64,000 nucleotides of DNA from Shimia sp. CNT1-13L.2 (GTDB lineage Bacteria > Pseudomonadota > Alphaproteobacteria > Rhodobacterales > Rhodobacteraceae): the NCBI RefSeq assembly GCF_024331145.1, contig NZ_JANDJO010000005.1, positions 234,709 to 298,708 of the forward strand, written 5' to 3'. Both the position numbers and the translations under genes were made by a program. Position 1 is the first letter of the stretch, and every line of letters starts with the position of its first letter. Under the pieces are notes generated by a model. The model worked only from the letters and a program-made list of their open reading frames with translations, made no database searches and was not told the origin of the DNA. This document shows positions 45,118 through 53,448 of the stretch, piece by piece.

Positions 45118-45153
45118 CCCTTGTGCGCCTTGTTTCAGATCAGCGCACAAGGG
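45118..45153 (+). other. Long intercistronic hairpin
   Basis: CCCTTGTGCGC pairs perfectly with GCGCACAAGGG over 11 bases with a 14-base loop. It lies between the MBL and FAD hydroxylase genes and has no T-run. It may stabilise or process the operon mRNA, or attenuate transcription. Confidence 0.5.
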
Positions 45154-45239
45154 CCAGAACACAATAAAATAGACTGCAATGGCGCCACTCGAGGCAGTGG
45201 TTTCGATACGTGCGCCCGAATTTTGGAGGAGATGAACCC

Positions 45240-46862
45240 ATGTTTGACGACCGGTATACGCTCGCTTACAAGCGCTACCCCTACAAGAAATCCCCCGATC
45301 AGGACGCAAGCACCCCCGTGCGCCATCCCGTCGTTGTGATGGGCGGCGGCCCGATCGGCATCGCAACCGCGCTGGATCTTGGCCTTCAGGGCATCCCGAC
45401 CCTGGTCCTTGATGACCACGAAGGCGTCGGCATGGGCTCCCGCGCCATCTGCTTCGCCAAGCGCTGTCTCGAAGTCGCCGATCGCTACGGCTGCGGCGAA
45501 CCGATGCTCGACAAGGGCGTCGTCTGGAACGTGGGCAAGGTCTTCCACAAGGACGACCAGGTTTTCGAATTCAACCTGCTGCCGGAAGAAGGCCACAAGT
45601 ACCCCGCCTTCATCAACCTGCAACAGCCCTACTACGAGAGCTTCCAGCTCGACCGCTTCGAAGAGCTTCAGGCCCAGGGCGCTCCGATCGAGGTGCGCGG
45701 CAAGAACCGCATCGACAACGTCGAGGTCAAGGACGACCACGTTGTCCTCACCATCATGACCCCGGACGGCGAATACACCATCGAAGCCGACTGGCTGATC
45801 GGCTGTGACGGTGCCTCTTCGCCGCTGCGCGAAATGCTGGGCTATGACTTCACCGGCAAGGTCTTCCAGGACAGCTTCCTGATCGCCGACATCAAGATGA
45901 AGGGCGATGTCGACTTCCCGACCGAGCGCTGGTTCTGGTTTGAACCCTCGCACGGCGAAGGCGCCTCGATGCTGCTGCACCGCCAGCCCGACGATGTCTG
46001 GCGCGTCGACTTCCAGATCGGCTGGGACGTGGACCGCAAGGAAGAGATGAAAGAGGAAAACATCCGCCGTCGCCTCGACGCCTTCCTCGGTGGTGTCGAA
46101 TACGACATGGTCTGGTCCTCGATCTACACCTTCCAGTGCAAGCGCATGGAACAGTTCCGCCACGGTCGTGTCTTCTTTGCCGGCGACGCCGCCCACCAGG
46201 TCTCGCCCTTCGGTGCCCGAGGTGCCAACTCCGGCATGCAGGACGTCGACAACCTCGGCTGGAAACTCGGCCTCGTGATGGCGGGCAAAGCCCCCGAGAG
46301 CCTTCTGGATACCTACAACTACGAACGTATCCACGGCGCGGACGAGAACATCCTGAACTCGACCCGCTCGACCGACTTCATCACCCCCAAGTCGAACATG
46401 TCGACCTTGCTGCGGGATTCGGTTCTGGCCCTGTCGGAACACTATGAATTCGCCCGCCCGATGGTGAACTCGGGTCGCCTTTCGGTGCCCTGCACCTATG
46501 ACGGCTCGCCGCTCAACTCGGCTGACGCGCTTGACGGTCCGGCCCGCACCCGGCCCGGTTCGCCCTGCCCTGACGCGCCGCTCGGCGATGACTTCCTGCT
46601 CTCCAAGCTGGGCAACGAATTCATCCTGCTGACCATCGACACCGACGCCCCCGAGGAATTCGAGGAAGACGGCATCACCGTCAAACGCCTGGCCCTGTCG
46701 ACACATGACGACCCGACCATGCTGCTGAAAGAACGCTATCTCGGCGACGCGCCCTCAGCCGTCTACCTGATCCGCCCTGACCAGCACGTGGCCGCACGCC
46801 GCGCCACCTTTGACGAAAACCAAATTCGCGCAGCCGTACGCCGCGCAACCGGCAAGGAGTAA
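45240..46862 (+). CDS. FAD-dependent aromatic hydroxylase (MhpA/PheA type)
   Basis: The protein (540 aa) belongs to the class A flavoprotein monooxygenases. It has the dinucleotide motif VVVMGGGPIGIATALDLG near residue 30, GCDGASSPLREMLG (the DG motif), and GRVFFAGDAAHQVSPFGARG (GD motif). A C-terminal thioredoxin-like region of about 150 residues is typical of phenol and 3-hydroxyphenylpropionate hydroxylases. In this operon it could hydroxylate a phenolic acid to make homogentisate. GGAGGAG precedes the start. Confidence 0.85.
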   Translation: MFDDRYTLAYKRYPYKKSPDQDASTPVRHPVVVMGGGPIGIATALDLGLQGIPTLVLDDHEGVGMGSRAICFAKRCLEVADRYGCGEPMLDKGVVWNVGKVFHKDDQVFEFNLLPEEGHKYPAFINLQQPYYESFQLDRFEELQAQGAPIEVRGKNRIDNVEVKDDHVVLTIMTPDGEYTIEADWLIGCDGASSPLREMLGYDFTGKVFQDSFLIADIKMKGDVDFPTERWFWFEPSHGEGASMLLHRQPDDVWRVDFQIGWDVDRKEEMKEENIRRRLDAFLGGVEYDMVWSSIYTFQCKRMEQFRHGRVFFAGDAAHQVSPFGARGANSGMQDVDNLGWKLGLVMAGKAPESLLDTYNYERIHGADENILNSTRSTDFITPKSNMSTLLRDSVLALSEHYEFARPMVNSGRLSVPCTYDGSPLNSADALDGPARTRPGSPCPDAPLGDDFLLSKLGNEFILLTIDTDAPEEFEEDGITVKRLALSTHDDPTMLLKERYLGDAPSAVYLIRPDQHVAARRATFDENQIRAAVRRATGKE

Positions 46863-46868
46863 ACCCCC

Positions 46869-47069
46869 ATGTCCGATCTGATCCTTACCCCGAACATCAA
46901 TGGCGTTGACGATTTCTACGCCGAACTGATCGCCACCCACGAAGGCCTCTCCGACGAGGACAGCCACGCGCTCAACGCACGCCTGGTTCTGGTGATGGCA
47001 AACCACATTGGAGACCGCGCGACCCTGTCTCAGGCGCTGGCTGCCGCCGCGCTCAAATCGGAGGAGTGA
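46869..47069 (+). CDS. DUF2783 small protein
   Basis: This 66-residue acidic helical protein (VDDFYAELIATHEGLSDEDS) sits six bases after the hydroxylase gene and six bases before the VOC gene. I place it in the DUF2783 family, which accompanies such monooxygenases. It may be a small partner or effector. No catalytic residues are evident. Confidence 0.8.
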   Translation: MSDLILTPNINGVDDFYAELIATHEGLSDEDSHALNARLVLVMANHIGDRATLSQALAAAALKSEE

Positions 47070-47075
47070 CCCGAA

Positions 47076-47621
47076 ATGAAAATCGAAAAAATCCACCACG
47101 TGGCCTATCGCTGCAAGGACGCGAAAGAGACCGTTGAGTGGTACGGCAAGATGCTGAACATGGATTTCATCCTCGCCATCGCCGAGGACCATGTTCCGTC
47201 GACCCACGAACCCGATCCCTACATGCACCTCTTCCTCGATGCGGGTGACGGCAACGTTCTGGCCTTCTTCGAACTGCCGACCAAGCCGGAAATGGGCCGC
47301 GATCCGAACACCCCGATCTGGGTGCAGCACATCGCCTTCAAGGTGAAGGACCGCGCCACCCTGATCGAGTTCAAAGAACATCTCGAAGCCAATGGCGTCG
47401 AAGTGCTGGGCGTCACCGATCACTCCATCTTCCACTCGATCTACTTCTTCGATCCCAATGGCCACCGCGTCGAGCTGGCCTGCCCGGATCCGGAAGAAGA
47501 AGCCATGCTCAAGCGCATGGACGAAGTGAAATGGGACATGCTGAACGAATGGTCCGTGACCAAGAAAGCACCCAAGCACGCAGACTGGCTGCACGCCAAG
47601 GAACTGAACAAAGACGTTTAA
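47076..47621 (+). CDS. VOC (glyoxalase/dioxygenase) superfamily protein
   Basis: The 181-residue protein has the vicinal-oxygen-chelate fold. Metal ligands are expected at His8 (KIHHVAYR), the histidine in VQHIAFKV and the glutamate in GHRVELAC, with YFFDPNGHRVEL as the family's C-terminal motif. It is far shorter than 4-hydroxyphenylpyruvate dioxygenase, so it does not replace that enzyme. A role as lyase or isomerase for a pathway intermediate is inferred. Confidence 0.82.
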   Translation: MKIEKIHHVAYRCKDAKETVEWYGKMLNMDFILAIAEDHVPSTHEPDPYMHLFLDAGDGNVLAFFELPTKPEMGRDPNTPIWVQHIAFKVKDRATLIEFKEHLEANGVEVLGVTDHSIFHSIYFFDPNGHRVELACPDPEEEAMLKRMDEVKWDMLNEWSVTKKAPKHADWLHAKELNKDV

Positions 47622-47649
47622 CATCGCAACTGAATTGCGTTAAGATGTT

Positions 47650-47680
47650 AACAACCGGCCTCCCGGGGCCGGTTGTTCTT
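47650..47680 (+). terminator. Intra-operon terminator before maiA
   Basis: AACAACCGGCC and GGCCGGTTGTT pair over 11 bases with a six-base loop, followed by CTTTATC. It would reduce transcription into maiA. Confidence 0.8.
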
Positions 47681-47702
47681 TATCAGACGGGACCAAAGAT
47701 AC

Positions 47703-48341
47703 ATGACCGACACGATCCTCTACGACTACTGGCGCTCTTCCGCGAGTTACCGGGTGCGCATCGCGCTCAACTTGGCGGGGATCGACTACAAGGCCGTGTC
47801 GATTGATCTGGTCGCAGGCACCCACAAATCGCCCGAGCATATCGCGCGCAACCCGCAGGGCCTCGTCCCCGTGCTCGAGATTGACGGCCACCGTTTCACC
47901 CAGTCACTGGCCATCCTTGACTACCTGAACGACACCCGGACCCTTGGATTGCTGCCCGCCGATCCCGCCGCCGCCGCCAAGGTGCGTTCACTGGCGCACT
48001 CTGTCGCCGTTGACGTGCATCCGGTCTGCAACCTCGGGGTTGTCGGCCACGTCTCCCGCCTCCTGCCGGACCAGCCCGAAGCCAAGGTCGACTGGATGAA
48101 ACACTTCATCACGCCGGGCCTCGCCGCCTTCGAGGCCCTTCTGGCCGATTTTGACCAATCGCCGTTCTGCTGCGGTGACACCCCGTCGCTTGCTGACGTC
48201 TGCCTGATGCCACAGCTCTACAATGCCCGCCGCTGGGGCGCAGACTTCAGCGATTGCGCCCGAATTCAGGCCGTCGAGCGGGCCTGCGCCGACCATCCGG
48301 CCTTTGCTGACGCCTACCCGGATCAGCTCAAACCGGTCTGA
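47703..48341 (+). CDS. maiA: Maleylacetoacetate isomerase (zeta-class glutathione transferase)
   Basis: The enzyme (212 aa) isomerises maleylacetoacetate to fumarylacetoacetate using glutathione. It has the zeta signature WRSSASYRVRIALNLAG (the SSxS active-site loop), NPQGLVPVLEIDG and the GST C-domain motif SLADVCLMPQLYNARR. It completes the hmgA-maiA-fahA set. A strong terminator lies upstream, so it may have separate or reduced expression. Confidence 0.95.
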   Translation: MTDTILYDYWRSSASYRVRIALNLAGIDYKAVSIDLVAGTHKSPEHIARNPQGLVPVLEIDGHRFTQSLAILDYLNDTRTLGLLPADPAAAAKVRSLAHSVAVDVHPVCNLGVVGHVSRLLPDQPEAKVDWMKHFITPGLAAFEALLADFDQSPFCCGDTPSLADVCLMPQLYNARRWGADFSDCARIQAVERACADHPAFADAYPDQLKPV

Positions 48342-48362
48342 CCGGCCGCCAGTCAAGCTCCC

Positions 48363-48393
48363 AAAGCCGCGCCTTCTGCGCGGCTTTTTCTTT
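48363..48393 (+). terminator. Terminator of the homogentisate operon
   Basis: AAAGCCGCGC and GCGCGGCTTT pair with a five-base loop and are followed by TTCTTTT, 21 bases after maiA. Confidence 0.92.
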
Positions 48394-48497
48394 TCGCGTC
48401 AGCCACATACCCACATCCACCCCAATACGTTACAAGAATTTCCATTACTGATTGCTTTGTGTAATGTTTTTCTTGCCTCGAATCATTTTCTTGATTA

Positions 48498-48512
48498 GAC
48501 CGACCATGCGGT
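48498..48512 (+). promoter_or_regulatory. Candidate PaaR (TetR) operator upstream of paaJ
   Basis: GACCGACCATGCGGT matches 12 of 15 positions with the minus-strand site at 62551-62565 ahead of the other paa operon. Overlapping dyads GACCG/CGGTC and CGACC/GGTCG lie here, 41 bases before paaJ. Confidence 0.6.
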
Positions 48513-48553
48513 CGATTATTCACCGACGATGAACAGGACAAAGGCAAACACCC

Positions 48554-49756
48554 ATGGACGCATTCATCTGCGACGCAACCCGCACCCCGATCGGACGCTA
48601 CGGCGGCGCCCTTTCTTCCGTACGTGCGGATGACCTCGCAGCAGCCCCTATCGCTGCTCTGGTCGCGCGCAACCCCCAGGTCGACTGGGCGAGCATTGAC
48701 GACGTGATCTACGGCTCGGCCAACCAGGCCGGTGAAGACAACCGCAACGTGGCCCGCATGGCCGCCCTGCTTGCCGGTCTGCCCATCGACGTGCCCGGCA
48801 CCACCGTGAACCGCCTCTGCGCCTCCGGCATGGACGCTGTCGGCATGGCCGCACGCGGCATCAAGGCCGGTGACTATGACATGGCCATCGCAGGCGGTGT
48901 CGAAAGCATGAGCCGCGCGCCTTTCGTGATGCCCAAGGCCACCAGCGCCTTCACCCGCGCCAACGCGGTCTATGACACCACCATCGGCTGGCGCTTCGTG
49001 AACAAGAAGATGCACGAAATGTACGGCACCGACTCGATGCCGCAGACCGCCGACAACGTCGCCGCCGATTACAACATCAGCCGCGAAGATCAGGACAAGT
49101 TCGCCGCCACCAGCCAGGCCCGTTGGGCCGCAGCGCAAAAGGCCGGCCTGTTCGCCGACGAAATCACCCCCGTCTCCGTGCCCCAGCGCAAGGGTGACCC
49201 GGTCATCGTCGACACCGACGAACATCCCCGCCCCGGCACCACCGCCGAGAAGCTGTCCGGCCTGCGCGGCGTGAACGGCCCCGACCTCTCGGTCACCGCT
49301 GGCAACGCCTCGGGCGTGAATGACGGCGCCGCCGCCATCCTGCTGGCCAGCGAAGCCGCGGCCGCCAAGAACGGTCTCAAGCCGATGGCCCGCGTTGTGG
49401 GCATGTCCGCCGCAGGGGTTGCCCCCCGCGTCATGGGCATCGGCCCCGTTCCCGCCTCGCAAAAGGTTCTGGCGCGTGCAGGTCTCACCATCGACCAGAT
49501 GGATGTGATAGAGTTGAACGAAGCATTTGCCTCCCAGGGCCTCGCAACCCTGCGCGAACTGGGTGTGGCAGATGACGCCCCGCACGTGAACGCCAATGGC
49601 GGCGCAATCGCGATGGGTCACCCGCTCGGCATGTCGGGCGCGCGTCTCGTCCTGACCGCCGCCTACCAACTACAGCGCACCGGCGGCCGCTACGCACTTT
49701 GCACCATGTGCGTTGGCGTCGGCCAGGGCGCAGCCATTATTCTCGAACGCGTCTGA
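48554..49756 (+). CDS. paaJ: 3-oxoadipyl-CoA / 3-oxo-5,6-dehydrosuberyl-CoA thiolase
   Basis: This thiolase (400 aa) has the nucleophilic Cys89 in NRLCASGMDA, HPLGMSGAR with the catalytic histidine, and CTMCVGVGQG with the second cysteine. NEAFASQ is the fourth motif. In the phenylacetate pathway it cleaves the ring-opened C8 and C6 CoA intermediates. It precedes paaA by 17 bases and follows a likely PaaR operator. Confidence 0.92.
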   Translation: MDAFICDATRTPIGRYGGALSSVRADDLAAAPIAALVARNPQVDWASIDDVIYGSANQAGEDNRNVARMAALLAGLPIDVPGTTVNRLCASGMDAVGMAARGIKAGDYDMAIAGGVESMSRAPFVMPKATSAFTRANAVYDTTIGWRFVNKKMHEMYGTDSMPQTADNVAADYNISREDQDKFAATSQARWAAAQKAGLFADEITPVSVPQRKGDPVIVDTDEHPRPGTTAEKLSGLRGVNGPDLSVTAGNASGVNDGAAAILLASEAAAAKNGLKPMARVVGMSAAGVAPRVMGIGPVPASQKVLARAGLTIDQMDVIELNEAFASQGLATLRELGVADDAPHVNANGGAIAMGHPLGMSGARLVLTAAYQLQRTGGRYALCTMCVGVGQGAAIILERV

Positions 49757-49773
49757 GCTAGAGGAGAGCCAAG

Positions 49774-50766
49774 ATGTATGCACAGATGATCAAGACCGCC
49801 CGCTCCGGTGTCAAAACCCGCGAGGAAATGAACGATCAGGAACGGGAATTCCAGGACAAGATCGACAACGATATCAAGATCGAACCGCGCGACTGGATGC
49901 CTGACGATTACCGCCGCACGCTGATCCGCCAGATCGGCCAGCACGCGCACTCCGAGGTTGTCGGCCAGCTGCCCGAAGGCAACTGGATCACCCGCGCCCC
50001 AACGCTCGAGCGCAAGGCAATCCTGCTCGCCAAGGTTCAGGACGAAGCCGGCCACGGCCTCTACCTCTACTCGGCGGCCGAAACCCTCGGCGAAAGCCGC
50101 GATGAACTGGTGCGCCTCCTGCACGAAGGCCGCATGAAGTATTCGTCGATCTTCAACTACCCGACCCTGAACTGGGCCGACATCGGTGCCGTCGGCTGGC
50201 TGGTGGATGGCGCCGCCATCGTGAACCAGGTCGCCCTCCAGCGCACCTCCTACGGCCCCTACTCGCGCGCGATGATCCGCATCTGCAAGGAAGAAAGCTT
50301 CCACGCGCGTCAGGGCTACCACGCCATCATGAAAATGGCCTTCGGCACGCCTGAACAGAAGAAACAGGCCCAGGACGCGGTCAACCGCCTCTGGTTCCCG
50401 GCCATCATGATGTTCGGCCCCACCGACGCGGACTCGACCAACTCGGACCAGTCAATGGCCTGGAAGATCAAGGTCAAGTCGAACGACGAGCTGCGCCAGC
50501 AATTTGTCGACCAGACCGTACCGCAAATCGAATACCTCGGTCTCGACCTGCCCGATCCGAACATCAAGTGGAACGAGGAACGCGGCCACTATGATTTCTC
50601 GGACCCGAACTGGGACGAATTCTTCAACGTTATCAAGGGCAACGGCCCCTGTAACGTAGACCGCATGAAAGATCGCGTGAACGCATGGGAAGACGGACAA
50701 TGGGTCCGCGACGGCCTTCTGGCCCACGCCCGCAAAAAAGCCGCTGCCAAGGTCGCAGCCGAATAA
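49774..50766 (+). CDS. paaA: Phenylacetyl-CoA 1,2-epoxidase, catalytic subunit A
   Basis: PaaA (330 aa) holds the di-iron centre that epoxidises the phenylacetyl-CoA ring. Metal motifs are [12 protein letters not shown] and [33 protein letters not shown] marks the conserved N-terminus. It is followed by paaB after 21 bases. The electron path is PaaE to PaaA. Confidence 0.96.
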   Translation: MYAQMIKTARSGVKTREEMNDQEREFQDKIDNDIKIEPRDWMPDDYRRTLIRQIGQHAHSEVVGQLPEGNWITRAPTLERKAILLAKVQDEAGHGLYLYSAAETLGESRDELVRLLHEGRMKYSSIFNYPTLNWADIGAVGWLVDGAAIVNQVALQRTSYGPYSRAMIRICKEESFHARQGYHAIMKMAFGTPEQKKQAQDAVNRLWFPAIMMFGPTDADSTNSDQSMAWKIKVKSNDELRQQFVDQTVPQIEYLGLDLPDPNIKWNEERGHYDFSDPNWDEFFNVIKGNGPCNVDRMKDRVNAWEDGQWVRDGLLAHARKKAAAKVAAE

Positions 50767-50787
50767 TTTCTCTGGAGGAGATCAGAA

Positions 50788-51072
50788 ATGAAAAACGAAT
50801 GGCCCCTGTGGGAAATCTTCATCCGCGGTCAGCACGGCATGAGCCACCGTCACGTCGGCTCGCTGCACGCCCCTGACGCCGACATGGCAATCAAGAACGC
50901 CCGCGACGTCTACACCCGCCGCAACGAAGGCGTGTCGATCTGGGTTGTCGAAGCCAAGCACATCTCTGCCACCGCACCGGGCGAAAAAGGCCCGCTGTTC
51001 GAACCCTCGGAGTCGAAGGTCTACCGTCACCCGACCTTCTTCGACATCCCCGAAGAAGTGGGGCACATGTAA
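50788..51072 (+). CDS. paaB: Phenylacetyl-CoA epoxidase subunit B
   Basis: The 94-residue protein begins EWPLWEIFIRGQHGMSHRHV and has VGSLHAPDADMAIKNARDVY and RRNEGVSIWVV, the PaaB family pattern. It bridges PaaA-PaaC dimers. GGAGGAG precedes the start. Its stop overlaps the paaC start (TAATG). Confidence 0.95.
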   Translation: MKNEWPLWEIFIRGQHGMSHRHVGSLHAPDADMAIKNARDVYTRRNEGVSIWVVEAKHISATAPGEKGPLFEPSESKVYRHPTFFDIPEEVGHM

Positions 51073-51836
51073 TGGCTGTCGATAAAGATAAACTGTTGCA
51101 GTTCCTGCTGCGCCAGGGTGACAATACCCTGATCCTTGGCCACCGCGTGTCGGAATGGTGCGGCCACTCGCCGATCCTCGAAGAGGACATCGCGCTGGCC
51201 AACACCGCGCTCGACCTGATCGGCCAGACCCAAATGTGGCTCGGCTATGCCGCCGAGGTACAGGGCGAAGGCAAATCGGCTGACGATCTCGCCTTCCTGC
51301 GCGACGCCTGGGATTTCCGCAACGTGCTCCTGACCGAACTGCCCAACGGTGACTTCGGCCAGACCCTGCTGCGCCAGTTCCTGTTCGATGCCTTCCAGTC
51401 GGTTCTGATGGGCCGCCTGATGAAGTCCTCGGATGAAACGGTTGCCGCTATTGCCGCCAAGGCCTCGAAAGAGGTGGCCTACCACGTCGAGCGGTCCGCC
51501 GACACCGTGGTTGGTCTGGGCGACGGCACCGAGGAAAGCCACAACCGCATGCAGGCGGCGCTGGAATACCTCTGGCCCTACGTCGGCGAGATGTTCGAAA
51601 GCGACGACATCGATGCGGCCATGGCCGAAGCCGGTATCGCCCCCGATCCGGCAGGCCTGCGCGAGGAATACGACGCGCTGGTTGGCAAGGTTCTGACCGA
51701 AGCCACGCTGGACATCCCGGCGGCCAAATACGCCCACAAGGGCGGCCGCACCGGCTACATGCACACCGAACACCTCGGTCACCTGCTGGCCACGATGCAG
51801 TGGCTGCAACGCGCCTATCCGGGCTGCGAATGGTGA
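51072..51836 (+). CDS. paaC: Phenylacetyl-CoA epoxidase structural subunit C
   Basis: The protein (254 aa) is a ferritin-like helical bundle related to PaaA. The conserved N-terminus is LGHRVSEWCGHSPILEEDIALAN, and KEVAYHVERSADTV is a helix typical of PaaC. It supports PaaA but is not catalytic in E. coli. Translation is coupled to paaB. Confidence 0.95.
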   Translation: MAVDKDKLLQFLLRQGDNTLILGHRVSEWCGHSPILEEDIALANTALDLIGQTQMWLGYAAEVQGEGKSADDLAFLRDAWDFRNVLLTELPNGDFGQTLLRQFLFDAFQSVLMGRLMKSSDETVAAIAAKASKEVAYHVERSADTVVGLGDGTEESHNRMQAALEYLWPYVGEMFESDDIDAAMAEAGIAPDPAGLREEYDALVGKVLTEATLDIPAAKYAHKGGRTGYMHTEHLGHLLATMQWLQRAYPGCEW

Positions 51837-51884
51837 TGCGATAGGGGCCTTGCCCGCCAAGGCCCCACCCCAAGGAGCAAGGAC

Positions 51885-52346
51885 ATGACCCAGCCAAGTG
51901 TGAAACAGGTCTGGGAATGGTTGGAGACCATCCCCGACCCCGAGATTCCGGTGATTACCCTCGTCGATCTCGGCATCATCCGGAACGTGGAATTCCACGG
52001 CGAAACCTGCGTGGTTTCCGTCACCCCCACCTATTCCGGGTGCCCGGCCACCTCGATGATCAACATGGACATCGAAACCAAGCTGCGCGATTGCGGCCTC
52101 GACAAGATCGAGCTGAAACAGCAGCTGGCCCCCGCATGGACCACCGACTGGATGTCCGACAAGGCCCGCGCCGCTCTGGAAAAATACGGGATCGCCCCGC
52201 CACAACCGGCGGGCGGCCCCCAGCGCTGCCCCCACTGTGGCGGCAACCATCTCGAAAAGCTGAGCCAGTTCGGCTCGACCCCGTGCAAGGCACAATGGCG
52301 CTGCCAGGACTGTCTTGAGCCTTTTGAATATTTCAAGTGCATCTGA
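51885..52346 (+). CDS. paaD: Phenylacetyl-CoA epoxidase accessory protein D
   Basis: PaaD (153 aa) has an N-terminal MIP18/DUF59 domain (IPDPEIPVITLVDLGIIRNV) and a C-terminal four-cysteine zinc-ribbon-like part (CPHCGGNHLEKLSQFGSTPC, CQDC). It probably matures the metal centre of the complex. AAGGAG precedes the start. Confidence 0.94.
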   Translation: MTQPSVKQVWEWLETIPDPEIPVITLVDLGIIRNVEFHGETCVVSVTPTYSGCPATSMINMDIETKLRDCGLDKIELKQQLAPAWTTDWMSDKARAALEKYGIAPPQPAGGPQRCPHCGGNHLEKLSQFGSTPCKAQWRCQDCLEPFEYFKCI

Positions 52347-52358
52347 GGGAGGAGCCCC

Positions 52359-53435
52359 ATGGCACGTTTCCACGATCTGGAAGTCACCGACATCCACAAA
52401 ACCATCCGCGACGCTGTTGTCGTGACCCTGAAACCCGTCAACGGTGCAGCCGAGGAATTCGACTTCACCCAGGGCCAGTACCTGACCTTCCGCCAGGACT
52501 TTGACGGCGAAGAGCTGCGCCGCTCCTATTCGATCTGCGCCGGCAAGGACGAAGGCATCCTGCAAGTCGGCATCAAACGTGTTGACGGCGGCACCTTCTC
52601 GACCTGGGCCAACGAAGACCTGAAAGTCGGCGACACGGTTCAGGCCATGCCCCCGATGGGCGGTTTCTTCACCGCGCTGGATGCAGCGAACGAAAAGAAC
52701 TACCTCGGCTTTGCCGGCGGGTCGGGCATCACCCCGGTGCTGTCGATCCTCAAGACCACGCTCGCCCAAGAGCCCAACTCGACCTTCACGCTGGTCTACG
52801 CCAACAAGGGCGTGAACACGATCATGTTCCGTGAAGAGCTTGAAGACCTGAAGAACACCTTCATGGGCCGCTTCAACGTCATCCACGTGCTGGAATCGGA
52901 CGCACAGGAAATCGACCTCTTCACCGGCCTCGTCACCGAAGAGAAATGCGCCCAGCTGTTCAGCACCGGCTGGATCGACATCCAGTCCGTCGACACCGCC
53001 TTCATCTGTGGCCCCGAGCCGATGATGCTCGGCATCGCCGCCGCCCTGCGCACCGCAGGTCTCGACGACAGCCAGATCAAGTTCGAACTCTTCGCCTCCT
53101 CGCAACCCGGCCGCGCCAAGCGCAAGGCCGTGTCCAAGGACGCCGCATCGGGTGCCAACCAGGCCAGCGCGTCGATCACGCTGGACGGCTCGACCCAGAC
53201 CATCGACATGCCCAAGGATCTCACCATCCTCGACGCAGCCCTCGAGAACAAGATGGACGCCCCCTACGCCTGCAAGGCCGGCGTCTGCTCGACCTGCCGC
53301 TGCCGCGTGATCGAGGGCGAGGTCGACATGGTCGCCAACCACGCACTCGAAGACTACGAGGTCGAGAAGGGCTATGTCCTCTCGTGCCAGGCCTACCCCG
53401 TCACCGACAACGTCGTTGTCGACTTCGACCAGTAA
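52359..53435 (+). CDS. paaE: Phenylacetyl-CoA epoxidase reductase subunit E
   Basis: PaaE (358 aa) passes electrons from NADPH to the di-iron subunit. The FAD domain shows RRSYSICAG and the NAD(P) domain GGSGITPVLSILK. The C-terminal plant-type 2Fe-2S ferredoxin domain has CKAGVCSTCRCRVIEG and a last cysteine in YVLSCQ. It is preceded by GGGAGGAG. Confidence 0.96.
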   Translation: MARFHDLEVTDIHKTIRDAVVVTLKPVNGAAEEFDFTQGQYLTFRQDFDGEELRRSYSICAGKDEGILQVGIKRVDGGTFSTWANEDLKVGDTVQAMPPMGGFFTALDAANEKNYLGFAGGSGITPVLSILKTTLAQEPNSTFTLVYANKGVNTIMFREELEDLKNTFMGRFNVIHVLESDAQEIDLFTGLVTEEKCAQLFSTGWIDIQSVDTAFICGPEPMMLGIAAALRTAGLDDSQIKFELFASSQPGRAKRKAVSKDAASGANQASASITLDGSTQTIDMPKDLTILDAALENKMDAPYACKAGVCSTCRCRVIEGEVDMVANHALEDYEVEKGYVLSCQAYPVTDNVVVDFDQ

Positions 53436-53448
53436 GGGAGGAACCATC

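Noticed and set aside
52320-52346. Partial resemblance of the paaD 3' end to the 37-bp dispersed repeat
   Set aside because: Only a short stretch around CAAGTGCAT is similar, and it encodes conserved PaaD residues; the GGAGGCATCC half is missing.
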